Part shown: positions 18,243 to 25,795 of the stretch, in pieces
Position numbering within the stretch: position 1 is the stretch's first letter
Layout of the letters: each line of letters starts with the position of its first letter
Notes under the pieces: generated by a model
Told to the model about the DNA's origin: nothing
What the model saw: the letters and a program-made list of their open reading frames with translations, nothing else
The model's database searches: none
Assembly: GCA_001664505.1 (NCBI GenBank)
Contig: CP011806.1
Location: 786,397 to 850,396 of the forward strand
Reading direction: 5' to 3'
DNA: 64,000 bases
Source of the DNA: Acidobacteria bacterium Mor1
GTDB taxonomy: Bacteria; Acidobacteriota; Polarisedimenticolia; Polarisedimenticolales; Polarisedimenticolaceae
Program-made: the position numbers and the translations under genes

Positions 18243-19160
18243 TTGGCTCGTGCCTTCATGCTGGTCGCGATGGTGGGACTTCTCTGGAGCCCCGCGGCCG
18301 CCGACAAGGAACTCAATCTGTTCGACTGGATGGGGCTTGCCCCGATCGTGGTCGACGTCGAGGTGATCGACCCCGGCGGAAAGAACGCTGAGCTCGCCGT
18401 GCTCAGCGTGTTGCGCGGAGATCTGAACGCCGGCCAGGACATCCTCCTGACGATCCGGCGTACCAACCGCACCCGCAGTCTCTACGCGGATCAACTCGAA
18501 CTCGAAGAGGGGCGCCGCTATCTGATGCTGTTGCGCCCCGCAGCGAAGCCCGGCAAGAAACCGACCTTCGATCTGGTTCGAGGGGTCGACGGTGCGCGCC
18601 TGGTGCCCTCCGAGGGGGGCAACGTGCTGGTGGATGCGGCGACCATCCTCGCCGAGATCCAGGACGCGAAGAACGAGAGCGTGACCTGGACGCGAATGCG
18701 GGAGCATCTGGAAGAGCGCAACCCGGAACTGGTACGGACCGCACTGCAGCATCACATCAAGTTCCGCCGCGGCGGCGCGGACGTGATCGGAACGATTCGC
18801 CCGCTGCTCGACCACCCGCGGCCGGACCTGCGCACCGATTGCGCCACCCTGCTCGCGCAACTGCTCGAACGCCATGCTCCGGATCAGGTGCCCGACCTCG
18901 GCGTGCTGCTCGGAGAGTTGAGCGGCAAGGCGCGGCGTGACCCTGCAGTCGAGGTCCGCGTTGCGGCGACCCGCGCCATCGACCGGATCGACCGCGAAGG
19001 CACCACCGCGATCCTGCAGGAGATCGCCCAGGAAGACCCGGACCAGATGGTGCGCTTCACCGCCGAACAGATTCTGTACGAGCGCAGGCTGGACGCCGCC
19101 GCCGAGGACGACAGCACCCCGGCGAACGGTGACGGCCCTGCGGGAGAGAGACGCCCATGA
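18243..19160 (+). CDS. Exported protein with HEAT-like helical repeats
   Basis: About 305 residues from a TTG start. This start is chosen because GAGGAGG (18229-18235) is placed 7 bases ahead and a signal peptide follows at once (ARAFMLVAMVGLLWSPAAA). Residues 25-140 are beta-rich (VVDVEVIDPGGKNAELAVLSV, GRRYLMLLRP), like a secreted NTF2- or Ig-like domain. From about 165 on, helical pairs of HEAT type appear (IRPLLDHPRPDLRTDCATLL, RRDPAVEVRVAATRAID). No catalytic motif is seen. Its stop overlaps the next ATG (ATGA), so it is translationally coupled to the cNMP/FHA gene. Confidence 0.65.
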   Translation: MARAFMLVAMVGLLWSPAAADKELNLFDWMGLAPIVVDVEVIDPGGKNAELAVLSVLRGDLNAGQDILLTIRRTNRTRSLYADQLELEEGRRYLMLLRPAAKPGKKPTFDLVRGVDGARLVPSEGGNVLVDAATILAEIQDAKNESVTWTRMREHLEERNPELVRTALQHHIKFRRGGADVIGTIRPLLDHPRPDLRTDCATLLAQLLERHAPDQVPDLGVLLGELSGKARRDPAVEVRVAATRAIDRIDREGTTAILQEIAQEDPDQMVRFTAEQILYERRLDAAAEDDSTPANGDGPAGERRP

Positions 19161-20056
19161 ACGCCCCTTCGACCTCGTCCGCCAGCCGCCCGGCTCCCAA
19201 GGCCCCGGTCAGTCCGTTCCAGAACTTCGTCGTCCAGTACGGCGAGGGGGAGCGCATCTACACCGAGGGCGATCTGGGCACGACGATGTACATCGTTCAG
19301 TCGGGCAGCGTTCGCCTGTTCCGCCAGAGCGACGGCACCAAGCGGGTCCTCGGCACCATGGAGAAGGGGGATTTCTTCGGGGAGATGTCGATCCTCGAAG
19401 GGCTGCCCCGGACGACCTGCGCCGAGGCCGAAGAGGATGTCGAGCTGATCGAGATCAACAGCATGACCTTTGACAAGATGATCAAGGGCAACATCGAGAT
19501 CGCGATCCGCATGCTGCGCAAGCTTTCGATCCGGCTACGTGAAACCGAGCGCCGGGTCGAAGAACTTCAGGTCAAGAGCCCGGGCAACACTCCCGCGCCC
19601 AAGGCTTCCGAGCCGGCCGAGCCGGCGCAGGTCCAGGAGGAGGCTGCCGCGGTTCCGGGGTTCGCGCCGGTACCCGACGCGGTCGCGGCCGGGTCTGCGA
19701 CTCCCGACGGGCCGCCGCTTCCCAACCCGGCGTTGGGCGGAGCCTGCCGCCTCGAGGGCATCGAGGACAGCTCCCTGTTCGAGTTCAGCGGCGACGAAAC
19801 CCTGATCGGCCGCTACGATCCCGTAACCGACCTCAAGCCGGATGTCGACCTGACCAGCGCCGACATCAAGCGCAGCGTGTCCCGGCGCCATGCCCGCATC
19901 GTCCGCCAGGGTGGGGGCTACTTCATCAGTGAAGAGGTCGGCGCTCTCAACGGCACGTTCGTCAACGGGGACAAGCTCGAAACCGGCCGCAGTCACGCGA
20001 TCAAGGACGGCGATCAGGTCAGCCTGGGCATGGTCAAGCTCGTCTTCCGCTGCTGA
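19157..20056 (+). CDS. Cyclic-nucleotide-binding and FHA domain protein
   Basis: A 299-residue cytoplasmic protein with two sensor domains and no effector enzyme. Residues 20-140 are a cNMP-binding domain (GEGERIYTEGDLGTTMYIVQSG, MEKGDFFGEMSILEGLPRT; the arginine in the phosphate cassette is present as PRTT). A linker rich in Pro and Ala spans 145-195. The FHA domain at 200-299 has IGRYDP, SVSRRHARI, GALNGTFVNG and GDQVSLGMVKLVF, the residues that bind phosphothreonine. It is coupled to the exported HEAT-like protein upstream. It could join a second-messenger signal to Ser/Thr-kinase output; no kinase is in the window. Confidence 0.88.
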   Translation: MNAPSTSSASRPAPKAPVSPFQNFVVQYGEGERIYTEGDLGTTMYIVQSGSVRLFRQSDGTKRVLGTMEKGDFFGEMSILEGLPRTTCAEAEEDVELIEINSMTFDKMIKGNIEIAIRMLRKLSIRLRETERRVEELQVKSPGNTPAPKASEPAEPAQVQEEAAAVPGFAPVPDAVAAGSATPDGPPLPNPALGGACRLEGIEDSSLFEFSGDETLIGRYDPVTDLKPDVDLTSADIKRSVSRRHARIVRQGGGYFISEEVGALNGTFVNGDKLETGRSHAIKDGDQVSLGMVKLVFRC

Positions 20057-20065
20057 GCCCACGGG

Positions 20066-20094
20066 TTGTCCCGCCTCCTCGGCTGGGGCAAACT
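20066..20094 (+). promoter_or_regulatory. Promoter placing transcription start at the GTG of the next gene
   Basis: TTGTCC (20066-20071), 17-base spacer, CAAACT (20089-20094). The expected start 7 bases on is base 20101, the first base of the GTG start codon. Confidence 0.45.
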
Positions 20095-20100
20095 GTCTGC

Positions 20101-20700
20101 GTGAGTTCCAAGAAGCTTTGCATCGCCATCCCGCTGCTGGCGCTGGCACTGGCCGGCCCGGTATGTGCGGCCGATCCGTTCCCGTACCACCTCGCCGTCG
20201 ACGTCGCGTTCGACCGGGCCGGCGGACCGGACACCCTGCGCCAGACCGTGCTCTCGGACCTGTTGCTCAAGCTGCGCGCCGACGGTTGCTACAGCGACGT
20301 TTCCCCCTACAAGGAGGCGGAGCCGGCGGACCTGCTGCTGCGGGTGGTCCTCAGCCAGTACGAAGAGCATGTCGAACATGACCTGAGCCTCGGGGCCAGC
20401 GTGCAGGCCGACGAGCCGCAGAACCGCAACCAGTTCACCGCGATCTTCACCGTCCGGGTCGGTCTCGATTTCCGGCTGGCCGGAGACCCCGGCGAGAGCA
20501 TTCGCAGCAACCGCATCGCGGTGCGGACCCAGGCGCGGCCGCGGGGGCTCAGCGAGGACGAATCGATGATGCGGGAACGCGTGCGGGACGAGGGGATCTT
20601 CGACCTCGTGCGGAGCGCCGCCCGGCACGTCTGCCGAGGCTCCCAGAAGAAGCTGGACAAGCAGGTCGCCCAGGCCCGGGAGCGTGCCGGCTCGCGTTGA
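20101..20700 (+). CDS. Exported protein of unknown function
   Basis: A 199-residue protein starting at GTG 20101, with a signal peptide (LCIAIPLLALALAGPVCA, cut before ADPFPYH). The mature part alternates strands and helices (PYHLAVDVAFDRAGGPDTLR, ADLLLRVVLSQYEEHVE, FTVRVGLDFRLAG) and ends in a basic helix (GSQKKLDKQVAQARERAG). This layout recalls periplasmic lipoprotein-like modules that assemble outer-membrane parts, but I do not recognise the family. It stands alone between the FHA gene and scpA, with its own probable promoter and no ribosome site. Confidence 0.6.
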   Translation: MSSKKLCIAIPLLALALAGPVCAADPFPYHLAVDVAFDRAGGPDTLRQTVLSDLLLKLRADGCYSDVSPYKEAEPADLLLRVVLSQYEEHVEHDLSLGASVQADEPQNRNQFTAIFTVRVGLDFRLAGDPGESIRSNRIAVRTQARPRGLSEDESMMRERVRDEGIFDLVRSAARHVCRGSQKKLDKQVAQARERAGSR

Positions 20701-20863
20701 CCCCCAGGGGGTGCCGTGGTAGATTTCGCGCCCGGTCGGTGGTCCGCAACGGACCCCCGGCGCTACCCTCGCGCGGCGCCGGATCGGCCCGCCCCCGCGT
20801 GATCTGAAAGCAGAATGACCGGCCCCGGGAGAGCATTCCGGGCACGGCCAGCGAAGGGAGTCC

Positions 20864-21712
20864 ATGAGCGAAGAACCGGCCGCCCGTAGCCCCGAACAGA
20901 GCACACCCGAGAAACAGGGCAGCTCTGCCGAGGACTACCGTGTGCGGCTCGAGTCTTTCGAGGGACCTCTCGACCTGTTGCTGCACCTGGTGCGGGCCAA
21001 CGAGGTCGACATCACCGACATCCCGATCATCGAGATCACCCGGCAGTACAACGAACACCTCGACCTGATGCGGGAGCTGAACCTCGAGGTCGCCGGGGAA
21101 TACCTGGTGATGGCGGCGACGCTGATGCACATCAAGTCGCGCATGCTGCTGCCCCCCGACCCGACCGACGAGGAAGAGGAGCGCGAAGATCCACGGGCCG
21201 AACTGGCCCAGCAGCTCCAGGAGTACCAGCGCTTCAAGCAGGCCGCCGAGAACCTGCAGGCGATCGACAGCCTGCGAGGCCTCGTCTGGACCCGAAACGG
21301 CAAGGTGGCCGAGGAGTTCGCCGACGAGGAGCTGCTCAAGGTCGAGATCTTCGATCTGGTCAGCGCCTTCCGCAAGCTCCTGGGCCGTCTGGGCGACGAG
21401 GCCCGGCTGCGTCTCAAGCGGGATGACGTCTCGGTCGCCGACAAGATCGCCTGGTTGACCGACCGTCTGGAGCAGAAGGGCTCGATGGAGCTCACCGAGT
21501 TGCTCGACGGTCTGGAGACCCGCCTCGAAGGCATCGGTGTCTTCCTGGCCGTGCTCGAAATGATGCGACTGCGCATGATCGTCGCCTTCCAGCGCAAGCT
21601 GTTCGGCGAGATTCGCATTGCCCTGCGGGAAGACACCGACGAAGAGGCCGGCCCCGACTCCGGCGGCGAGTACTCGGTGGCCGGTGGCGCTTCCACCGAG
21701 GAGGAACATTGA
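20864..21712 (+). CDS. scpA: Segregation and condensation protein A
   Basis: The kleisin subunit of bacterial SMC condensin. The N-terminal part has VRLESFEGPLDLLLHLVRAN and DITDIPIIEITRQYNEHL, and the middle has YLVMAATLMHIKSRMLLP followed by an acidic stretch. The C-terminal winged helix includes MELTELLDGLETRLEGIGVF and then FLAVLEMMRLRMIVAFQ. The 282-residue length is normal. GGGAG lies 5-10 bases before ATG 20864. The scpA stop overlaps the scpB TTG. An SMC gene is not in the window. Confidence 0.95.
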   Translation: MSEEPAARSPEQSTPEKQGSSAEDYRVRLESFEGPLDLLLHLVRANEVDITDIPIIEITRQYNEHLDLMRELNLEVAGEYLVMAATLMHIKSRMLLPPDPTDEEEEREDPRAELAQQLQEYQRFKQAAENLQAIDSLRGLVWTRNGKVAEEFADEELLKVEIFDLVSAFRKLLGRLGDEARLRLKRDDVSVADKIAWLTDRLEQKGSMELTELLDGLETRLEGIGVFLAVLEMMRLRMIVAFQRKLFGEIRIALREDTDEEAGPDSGGEYSVAGGASTEEEH

Positions 21713-22491
21713 GCGACCGCGCAACCGAGACTCCGTCCGCCGAAGAGCTGGTGGCCGTCGTCGAGGCCATTCTCTACGCCGCCGGCGAGCCGGTACAGGC
21801 CAAGGTGATCTCCCGTTCGCTCAGCGGGGTCAACGCCGACGACGTGCGTCAGGCGATGAAACAGCTGGACGAGCGGTTCGAGAACGAGGGTGCCGGTCTG
21901 CGGGTCGAGCACGTCGCCGGAGGGGCGCAGATCTCGACCCGGCCGGAGCTCGGCGCCTGGGTCCGCCGCTTCTTTCGCGAGCAGAATCGAACCCGGCTGT
22001 CGCCGGCCGCCCTCGAGATCCTGGCCATCGTGGCCTACCGCCAGCCGGTCACCGGCCCCGAGATCATGGCGATCCGCGGCAAGGACTCCTCCGGGCCCCT
22101 GAAGAACCTGCTGGAAAAGAAGCTGGTTCGCATGATGGGCCGCAAGAAGGTGATCGGGAACCCGATCCTCTACGGCACCAGCAAGGACTTCCTCGTCCAC
22201 TTCGGCCTCAACACCCTCGGTGACTTGCCCGAGATGGAGGAGTTCGAAGAGGTGGTGGGACTGCTCGAAGAGCGTCAGGCCGCGGCCTTCGCCGAGGAAG
22301 ACGAGCCGGCGGAGACCGATGCTGCCGGGGAGGCCGGCGAGGCCGCGACGGCGTCCGAGGCGGGCAGCGAGGCGGTCGAAGCCGCGGCCGAACCCGAGGC
22401 CGCGCCGGAAGGGGAGTCCGCTCCCGAGGATCCGGCGATCCCTACCGACCGTGAGCTGCTGGAGTTGCCCCAGGCGGGCCCGGACCACTAG
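21709..22491 (+). CDS. scpB: Segregation and condensation protein B
   Basis: Partner of ScpA. Two winged-helix units span about residues 10-180 (LVAVVEAILYAAGEPV, LSPAALEILAIVAYRQPVTG, RGKDSSGPLKNLLEKKLV, YGTSKDFLVHFGL). About 70 residues rich in Ala and Glu follow (EDEPAETDAAGEAGEAA), a longer tail than in most ScpB. The TTG start at 21709 sits inside the scpA stop region with GAGGAGG just ahead. Its stop overlaps the rluB GTG, so the three genes are coupled. Confidence 0.94.
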   Translation: MSDRATETPSAEELVAVVEAILYAAGEPVQAKVISRSLSGVNADDVRQAMKQLDERFENEGAGLRVEHVAGGAQISTRPELGAWVRRFFREQNRTRLSPAALEILAIVAYRQPVTGPEIMAIRGKDSSGPLKNLLEKKLVRMMGRKKVIGNPILYGTSKDFLVHFGLNTLGDLPEMEEFEEVVGLLEERQAAAFAEEDEPAETDAAGEAGEAATASEAGSEAVEAAAEPEAAPEGESAPEDPAIPTDRELLELPQAGPDH

Positions 22492-23231
22492 TGGAACGCC
22501 TGCAGAAGATCCTGGCCCGGGCCGGGATCGCCTCCCGCCGGGCTTCCGAGGAATTGATCTCCTCGGGCCGGGTCACCGTCAACGGGACCGTGATTACCCG
22601 CCTGGGTACCCGTGTCGATCCCTTTGAGGACTCGATCAAGGTCGACGGGAAGCGGATCAAGGGCTTCGAGCGCCCGGTCTACCTGATGCTGAACAAGCCC
22701 AAGGGCGTGCTGACCAGCATGGACGATCCCGAAGGCCGCCCCACCGTCGCCGGCCTGTTGAAACGCAGCAAGGAGCGAGTCTTCCCCGTCGGCCGCCTGG
22801 ACATGCAGAGCGAGGGCCTGCTGATCCTGACCAACGATGGAGACCTGGCCCGCAACCTGATGCACCCCAGCAAGAAGGTGCCCAAGACCTACCTGGCCAA
22901 GGTCCGGGGGGTCCCCGAGGCCAACGACCTGCGTCGTCTGGAAAACGGCGTCCGCATCGATGGACGCAAGACCGCCCCGGCCGAGGCCCGTATCGCCCGG
23001 CCGGGAACCAACGCGTGGGTCCAGATCACGATCTCCGAGGGCCGGAAGCACCAGGTGCGCCGCATGATGGACGCCGTGGGCCACCCGGTTTCGAAGCTCC
23101 GCCGGATCCGCCTCGGCGGCGTCTCCCTGGGCAAGCTGGCGGTCGGCGAAGTGCGCCCCCTGACCGAGGCCGAGGTGGCCCGGCTCAAGCGGGCGGCGGC
23201 CACCGAGAAGAAATCGGGCAAACGGCCGTAA
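22491..23231 (+). CDS. rluB: Ribosomal large-subunit pseudouridine synthase B
   Basis: Modifies 23S rRNA in the RsuA/RluB family. The N-terminal S4 RNA-binding domain (ERLQKILARAGIASRRASEE, then LISSGRVTVNG) is followed by the catalytic aspartate motif GRLDMQSEGLLILTNDG near residue 105 and the C-terminal KTYLAKVRG and EGRKHQVRRMM. GTG at 22491 overlaps the scpB stop. Position after scpAB is a widely conserved order in bacteria. The tail is basic (ATEKKSGKRP). Confidence 0.95.
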   Translation: MERLQKILARAGIASRRASEELISSGRVTVNGTVITRLGTRVDPFEDSIKVDGKRIKGFERPVYLMLNKPKGVLTSMDDPEGRPTVAGLLKRSKERVFPVGRLDMQSEGLLILTNDGDLARNLMHPSKKVPKTYLAKVRGVPEANDLRRLENGVRIDGRKTAPAEARIARPGTNAWVQITISEGRKHQVRRMMDAVGHPVSKLRRIRLGGVSLGKLAVGEVRPLTEAEVARLKRAAATEKKSGKRP

Positions 23232-23255
23232 TCCTCTGAAAACGCATCCCTTGTC

Positions 23256-23284
23256 TTGACACATCGCGACCGCTTCTCTAGCAT
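23256..23284 (+). promoter_or_regulatory. Strong sigma-70 type promoter of rpsA
   Basis: TTGACA (23256-23261), 17-base spacer, TAGCAT (23279-23284), lying just after rluB. It gives a leader of about 130 bases. Confidence 0.8.
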
Positions 23285-23352
23285 GGCTTGTTTGCTGGGC
23301 ACGGCTAACACGTTTCTAATCACGTAGTTGGACGTTCCTTTCCGTCTCCACG

Positions 23353-23406
23353 CCGACTGGCGGGAAAACCGGTCGGACCCATTGGGGGGTCCGCCGTATC
23401 TGGAGG
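23353..23406 (+). promoter_or_regulatory. rpsA leader with two overlapping hairpins and distant ribosome site
   Basis: First hairpin: CCGACTGG (23353-23360) pairs with CCGGTCGG (23369-23376) around a CGGGAAAA loop. Second hairpin: GGACCC (23375-23380) pairs with GGGTCC (23387-23392). They share two bases, so they cannot both form fully. GGAGG at 23402-23406 is 16 bases from the ATG, farther than usual. Ribosomal protein S1 is known to control its own mRNA in E. coli; whether this leader does so is inference. Confidence 0.4.
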
Positions 23407-23422
23407 TTGAGACCTAACCCTT

Positions 23423-25360
23423 ATGGACACCGAGCAGCAGAATCCGAACCCCGAGGCCGTCGTCACCGAAGCGGCCTCCGAAGCTCCCACCGATCAGGCC
23501 GCCGCGCCTGAAGTCAAGACCGCCGCGCCGGCGCAGCACCCTGTCGACGAGTTCGAAGAACTCGCAGACTTCGGCGCCGTCCTCGAGAAGTTCGAGGAGG
23601 GGGTCAAGACCCTCAAGGAGGGAGCGGTCGTCACCGGTACCGTGATGAAGGTGCTGGACAAAGAGGTCATCGTCGACATCGGCTACAAGTCCGAAGGGGT
23701 CATCGACATCGATGAGTTCCGCGGACGGGGCCGCGATATCGAGGTGAACCCCGGCGACAAGATCGACGTGCTGCTCGAGAAGACCGAGGACGCCGACGGC
23801 TACGTCGTGCTGTCCAAGGAAAAGGCCGAGCGCCTCAAGGTCTGGGACTACGTCGAGAAGGCCTACGAGACCGGCGAGCCGGTCACCGGCCGTTTCGTCG
23901 ACCGGATCAAGGGCGGTCTCAAGGTGGATATCGGCCTCCCGGCGTTCCTGCCCGGATCGCTGGTCGACGTCCGTCCCGTACGCAACCTGGAAAGCCTGAT
24001 CGGCCACGAGTTCCAGGCGCGGGTCATCAAGGTCAACAAACGTCGCGGCAACATCGTCCTCTCGCGTAAGGCGATCCTCGAGGAGGAGAACGCCGAGAAG
24101 AAGAAGAAAACGCTCGAGGACCTCGAGGAAGGCAAGATCTTCCGCGGGGTGGTCAAGAACCTCACCGAGTACGGTGCGTTCATCGACCTGGGCGGCCTCG
24201 ACGGCCTGCTGCACATCACCGACATGTCCTGGGGCCGTATCAGCCACCCCTCGGAGAAGTTCCAGATCAGCGACGAAGTGGACGTCATCGTGCTCAAGTA
24301 CGACCGTGAGCGCGAGCGTGTCTCCCTCGGCTTCAAGCAGCTGCAGGAAGATCCCTGGGAGTTGGTCCCGACCAAGTACCCGGCGGCCCTGCGTATCCGC
24401 GGCAAGGTGGTCAGCCTGACCGACTACGGCGCCTTCGTCGAGGTCGAGGAAGGGGTCGAGGGCCTGATCCACGTCTCCGAGATGTCCTGGACCAAGCGGG
24501 TCAAGCACCCCTCCAAGATCCTCAACGTCGGCGACTGGGTCGAGTGCGTCGTCCTCGAGGTGGACCAGGAAGCCCGCCGGTTGTCGCTGGGTCTCAAGCA
24601 GACCGAGCCCAACCCCTGGGATCTGATCAACACCAAGTACCGCATCGGCGACAACATCACCGGTAGCGTGCGCAACATCACCGACTTCGGCGCCTTCGTG
24701 GAAGTCGAGGAAGGCATCGACGGCCTGGTGCACATCAGCGACCTCTCCTGGACCCGCCGGATCAAGCATCCGAGCGAGGTACTGAAGAAGGGAGATGAGG
24801 TCGAGGCGGTCATTCTCAAGATCGACTCCGAGAACCAGCGCCTGTCCCTGGGTGTCAAGCAGCTGCAGCCCAACGTGCTCGAAGACTTCTTCAAGAGCCA
24901 CGCGGTCGGCGACGTGCTGCTGGGCAAGGTGGTTCGCATTACCGAGTTCGGCGCCTTTGTGCAGCTCCACGAGGAGATCGAGGGCCTGGTCCACGTCTCC
25001 GAGCTGTCCCAGGACCGGGTCGACAAGCCCGAAGACGTGGTGCGGATCGACCAGGAGGTCAAGGTCAAGATCATCAAGATGGATGCCGTCGAGAAGAAGG
25101 TCGGCCTGTCGATCAAGGGCGCCGAGGGTGCCGAAGAAGCCCAGGCCGTCCAGAGCTACGTCGAAGGTCAATCCAGTGACGGCAGCGCCACCTTCGGTGA
25201 CCTGATGAGCGCCGCGGTGCTGCGGCCGACCGAGAGCGAAGCATCTGCCGAGGAGGCCCCGGCCGCCGAGGCGGCTGCGGACGCTCCGGCGGAAGCTTCC
25301 GCCGAAGAGGCTCCCGCCGAGGAAGCGGCAGCCGACGACAGCGAAGAGAAGCAGGACTGA
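23423..25360 (+). CDS. rpsA: 30S ribosomal protein S1
   Basis: A 645-residue mRNA-binding ribosomal protein. Six S1 domains are visible. The first two are the divergent ribosome-binding type (KEGAVVTGTVMKVLDKEVIV; VTGRFVDRIKGGLKVDIG). Four regular repeats follow, each with a GAF[IV] strand and [LI]H[IV]S/T (GVVKNLTEYGAFID, GKVVSLTDYGAFVE, GSVRNITDFGAFVE, GKVVRITEFGAFVQ). The N-terminal 50 and C-terminal 75 residues are Ala/Glu-rich and disordered. The neighbour is an IHF-like gene, the same rpsA-ihfB order as in E. coli. Confidence 0.97.
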   Translation: MDTEQQNPNPEAVVTEAASEAPTDQAAAPEVKTAAPAQHPVDEFEELADFGAVLEKFEEGVKTLKEGAVVTGTVMKVLDKEVIVDIGYKSEGVIDIDEFRGRGRDIEVNPGDKIDVLLEKTEDADGYVVLSKEKAERLKVWDYVEKAYETGEPVTGRFVDRIKGGLKVDIGLPAFLPGSLVDVRPVRNLESLIGHEFQARVIKVNKRRGNIVLSRKAILEEENAEKKKKTLEDLEEGKIFRGVVKNLTEYGAFIDLGGLDGLLHITDMSWGRISHPSEKFQISDEVDVIVLKYDRERERVSLGFKQLQEDPWELVPTKYPAALRIRGKVVSLTDYGAFVEVEEGVEGLIHVSEMSWTKRVKHPSKILNVGDWVECVVLEVDQEARRLSLGLKQTEPNPWDLINTKYRIGDNITGSVRNITDFGAFVEVEEGIDGLVHISDLSWTRRIKHPSEVLKKGDEVEAVILKIDSENQRLSLGVKQLQPNVLEDFFKSHAVGDVLLGKVVRITEFGAFVQLHEEIEGLVHVSELSQDRVDKPEDVVRIDQEVKVKIIKMDAVEKKVGLSIKGAEGAEEAQAVQSYVEGQSSDGSATFGDLMSAAVLRPTESEASAEEAPAAEAAADAPAEASAEEAPAEEAAADDSEEKQD

Positions 25361-25400
25361 AACCGGCGTCTCAGGACATGACGGGGGAGGGTGAACTCGG

Positions 25401-25766
25401 ATGACCAAGGCGGACCTGGTGGAAGAAGTCGTCCGCGTCTCGAACGTCAGCAAGAAGCACGCGGAGATCATCGTGAACACGGTGTTCTCGTCGATCGTCG
25501 ACGCGCTTCAGCATGACGACAAGATCGAGCTGCGCGGATTCGGCAGCTTCCGGGTACGCCGCCGGCGCTCGCGTCAGGGGAGGAATCCCAAGACCGGCGA
25601 CCGGGTGGAAGTGCCCGAGAAGCGGATCCCGTACTTCAAACCCGGCAAGGAGTTGAAGGACCTGATCAACCACCAGGACGACGACACCCCGTCCGAGGAC
25701 AACCAGACCGCGACGCCGACCGGCGGCGAGGCTCCCGCCTACGTCGACCCGGAAAGCAACTCCTGA
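25401..25766 (+). CDS. Integration host factor / HU-family DNA-bending protein
   Basis: A 121-residue protein. Residues 1-92 are the HU/IHF fold (TKADLVEEVVRVSNVSKKHA, IELRGFGSFRVRRRRSRQGR, NPKTGDRVEVPEKRIPYFKPGK). The last 29 residues are an acidic, polar tail not found in IHF. The position right after rpsA and the arm sequence point to the IHF-beta branch. GGGAGGG lies upstream of ATG 25401. This is distinct from the HU gene at 14220. Confidence 0.93.
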   Translation: MTKADLVEEVVRVSNVSKKHAEIIVNTVFSSIVDALQHDDKIELRGFGSFRVRRRRSRQGRNPKTGDRVEVPEKRIPYFKPGKELKDLINHQDDDTPSEDNQTATPTGGEAPAYVDPESNS

Positions 25767-25795
25767 GCGGAGCCCGTCCTCTAGAGAGAAACGCC

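Noticed and set aside
23414-25480. 688-codon open frame antisense to rpsA, and similar long frames antisense to mglA (16083-18035), guaA (48561-50405) and leuS (51387-53834)
   Set aside because: They mirror strongly conserved genes codon for codon or in shifted frames. In GC-rich DNA with few TTA, CTA and TCA codons such frames stay open by chance. Their translations are arginine-, leucine- or histidine-rich and match no family.
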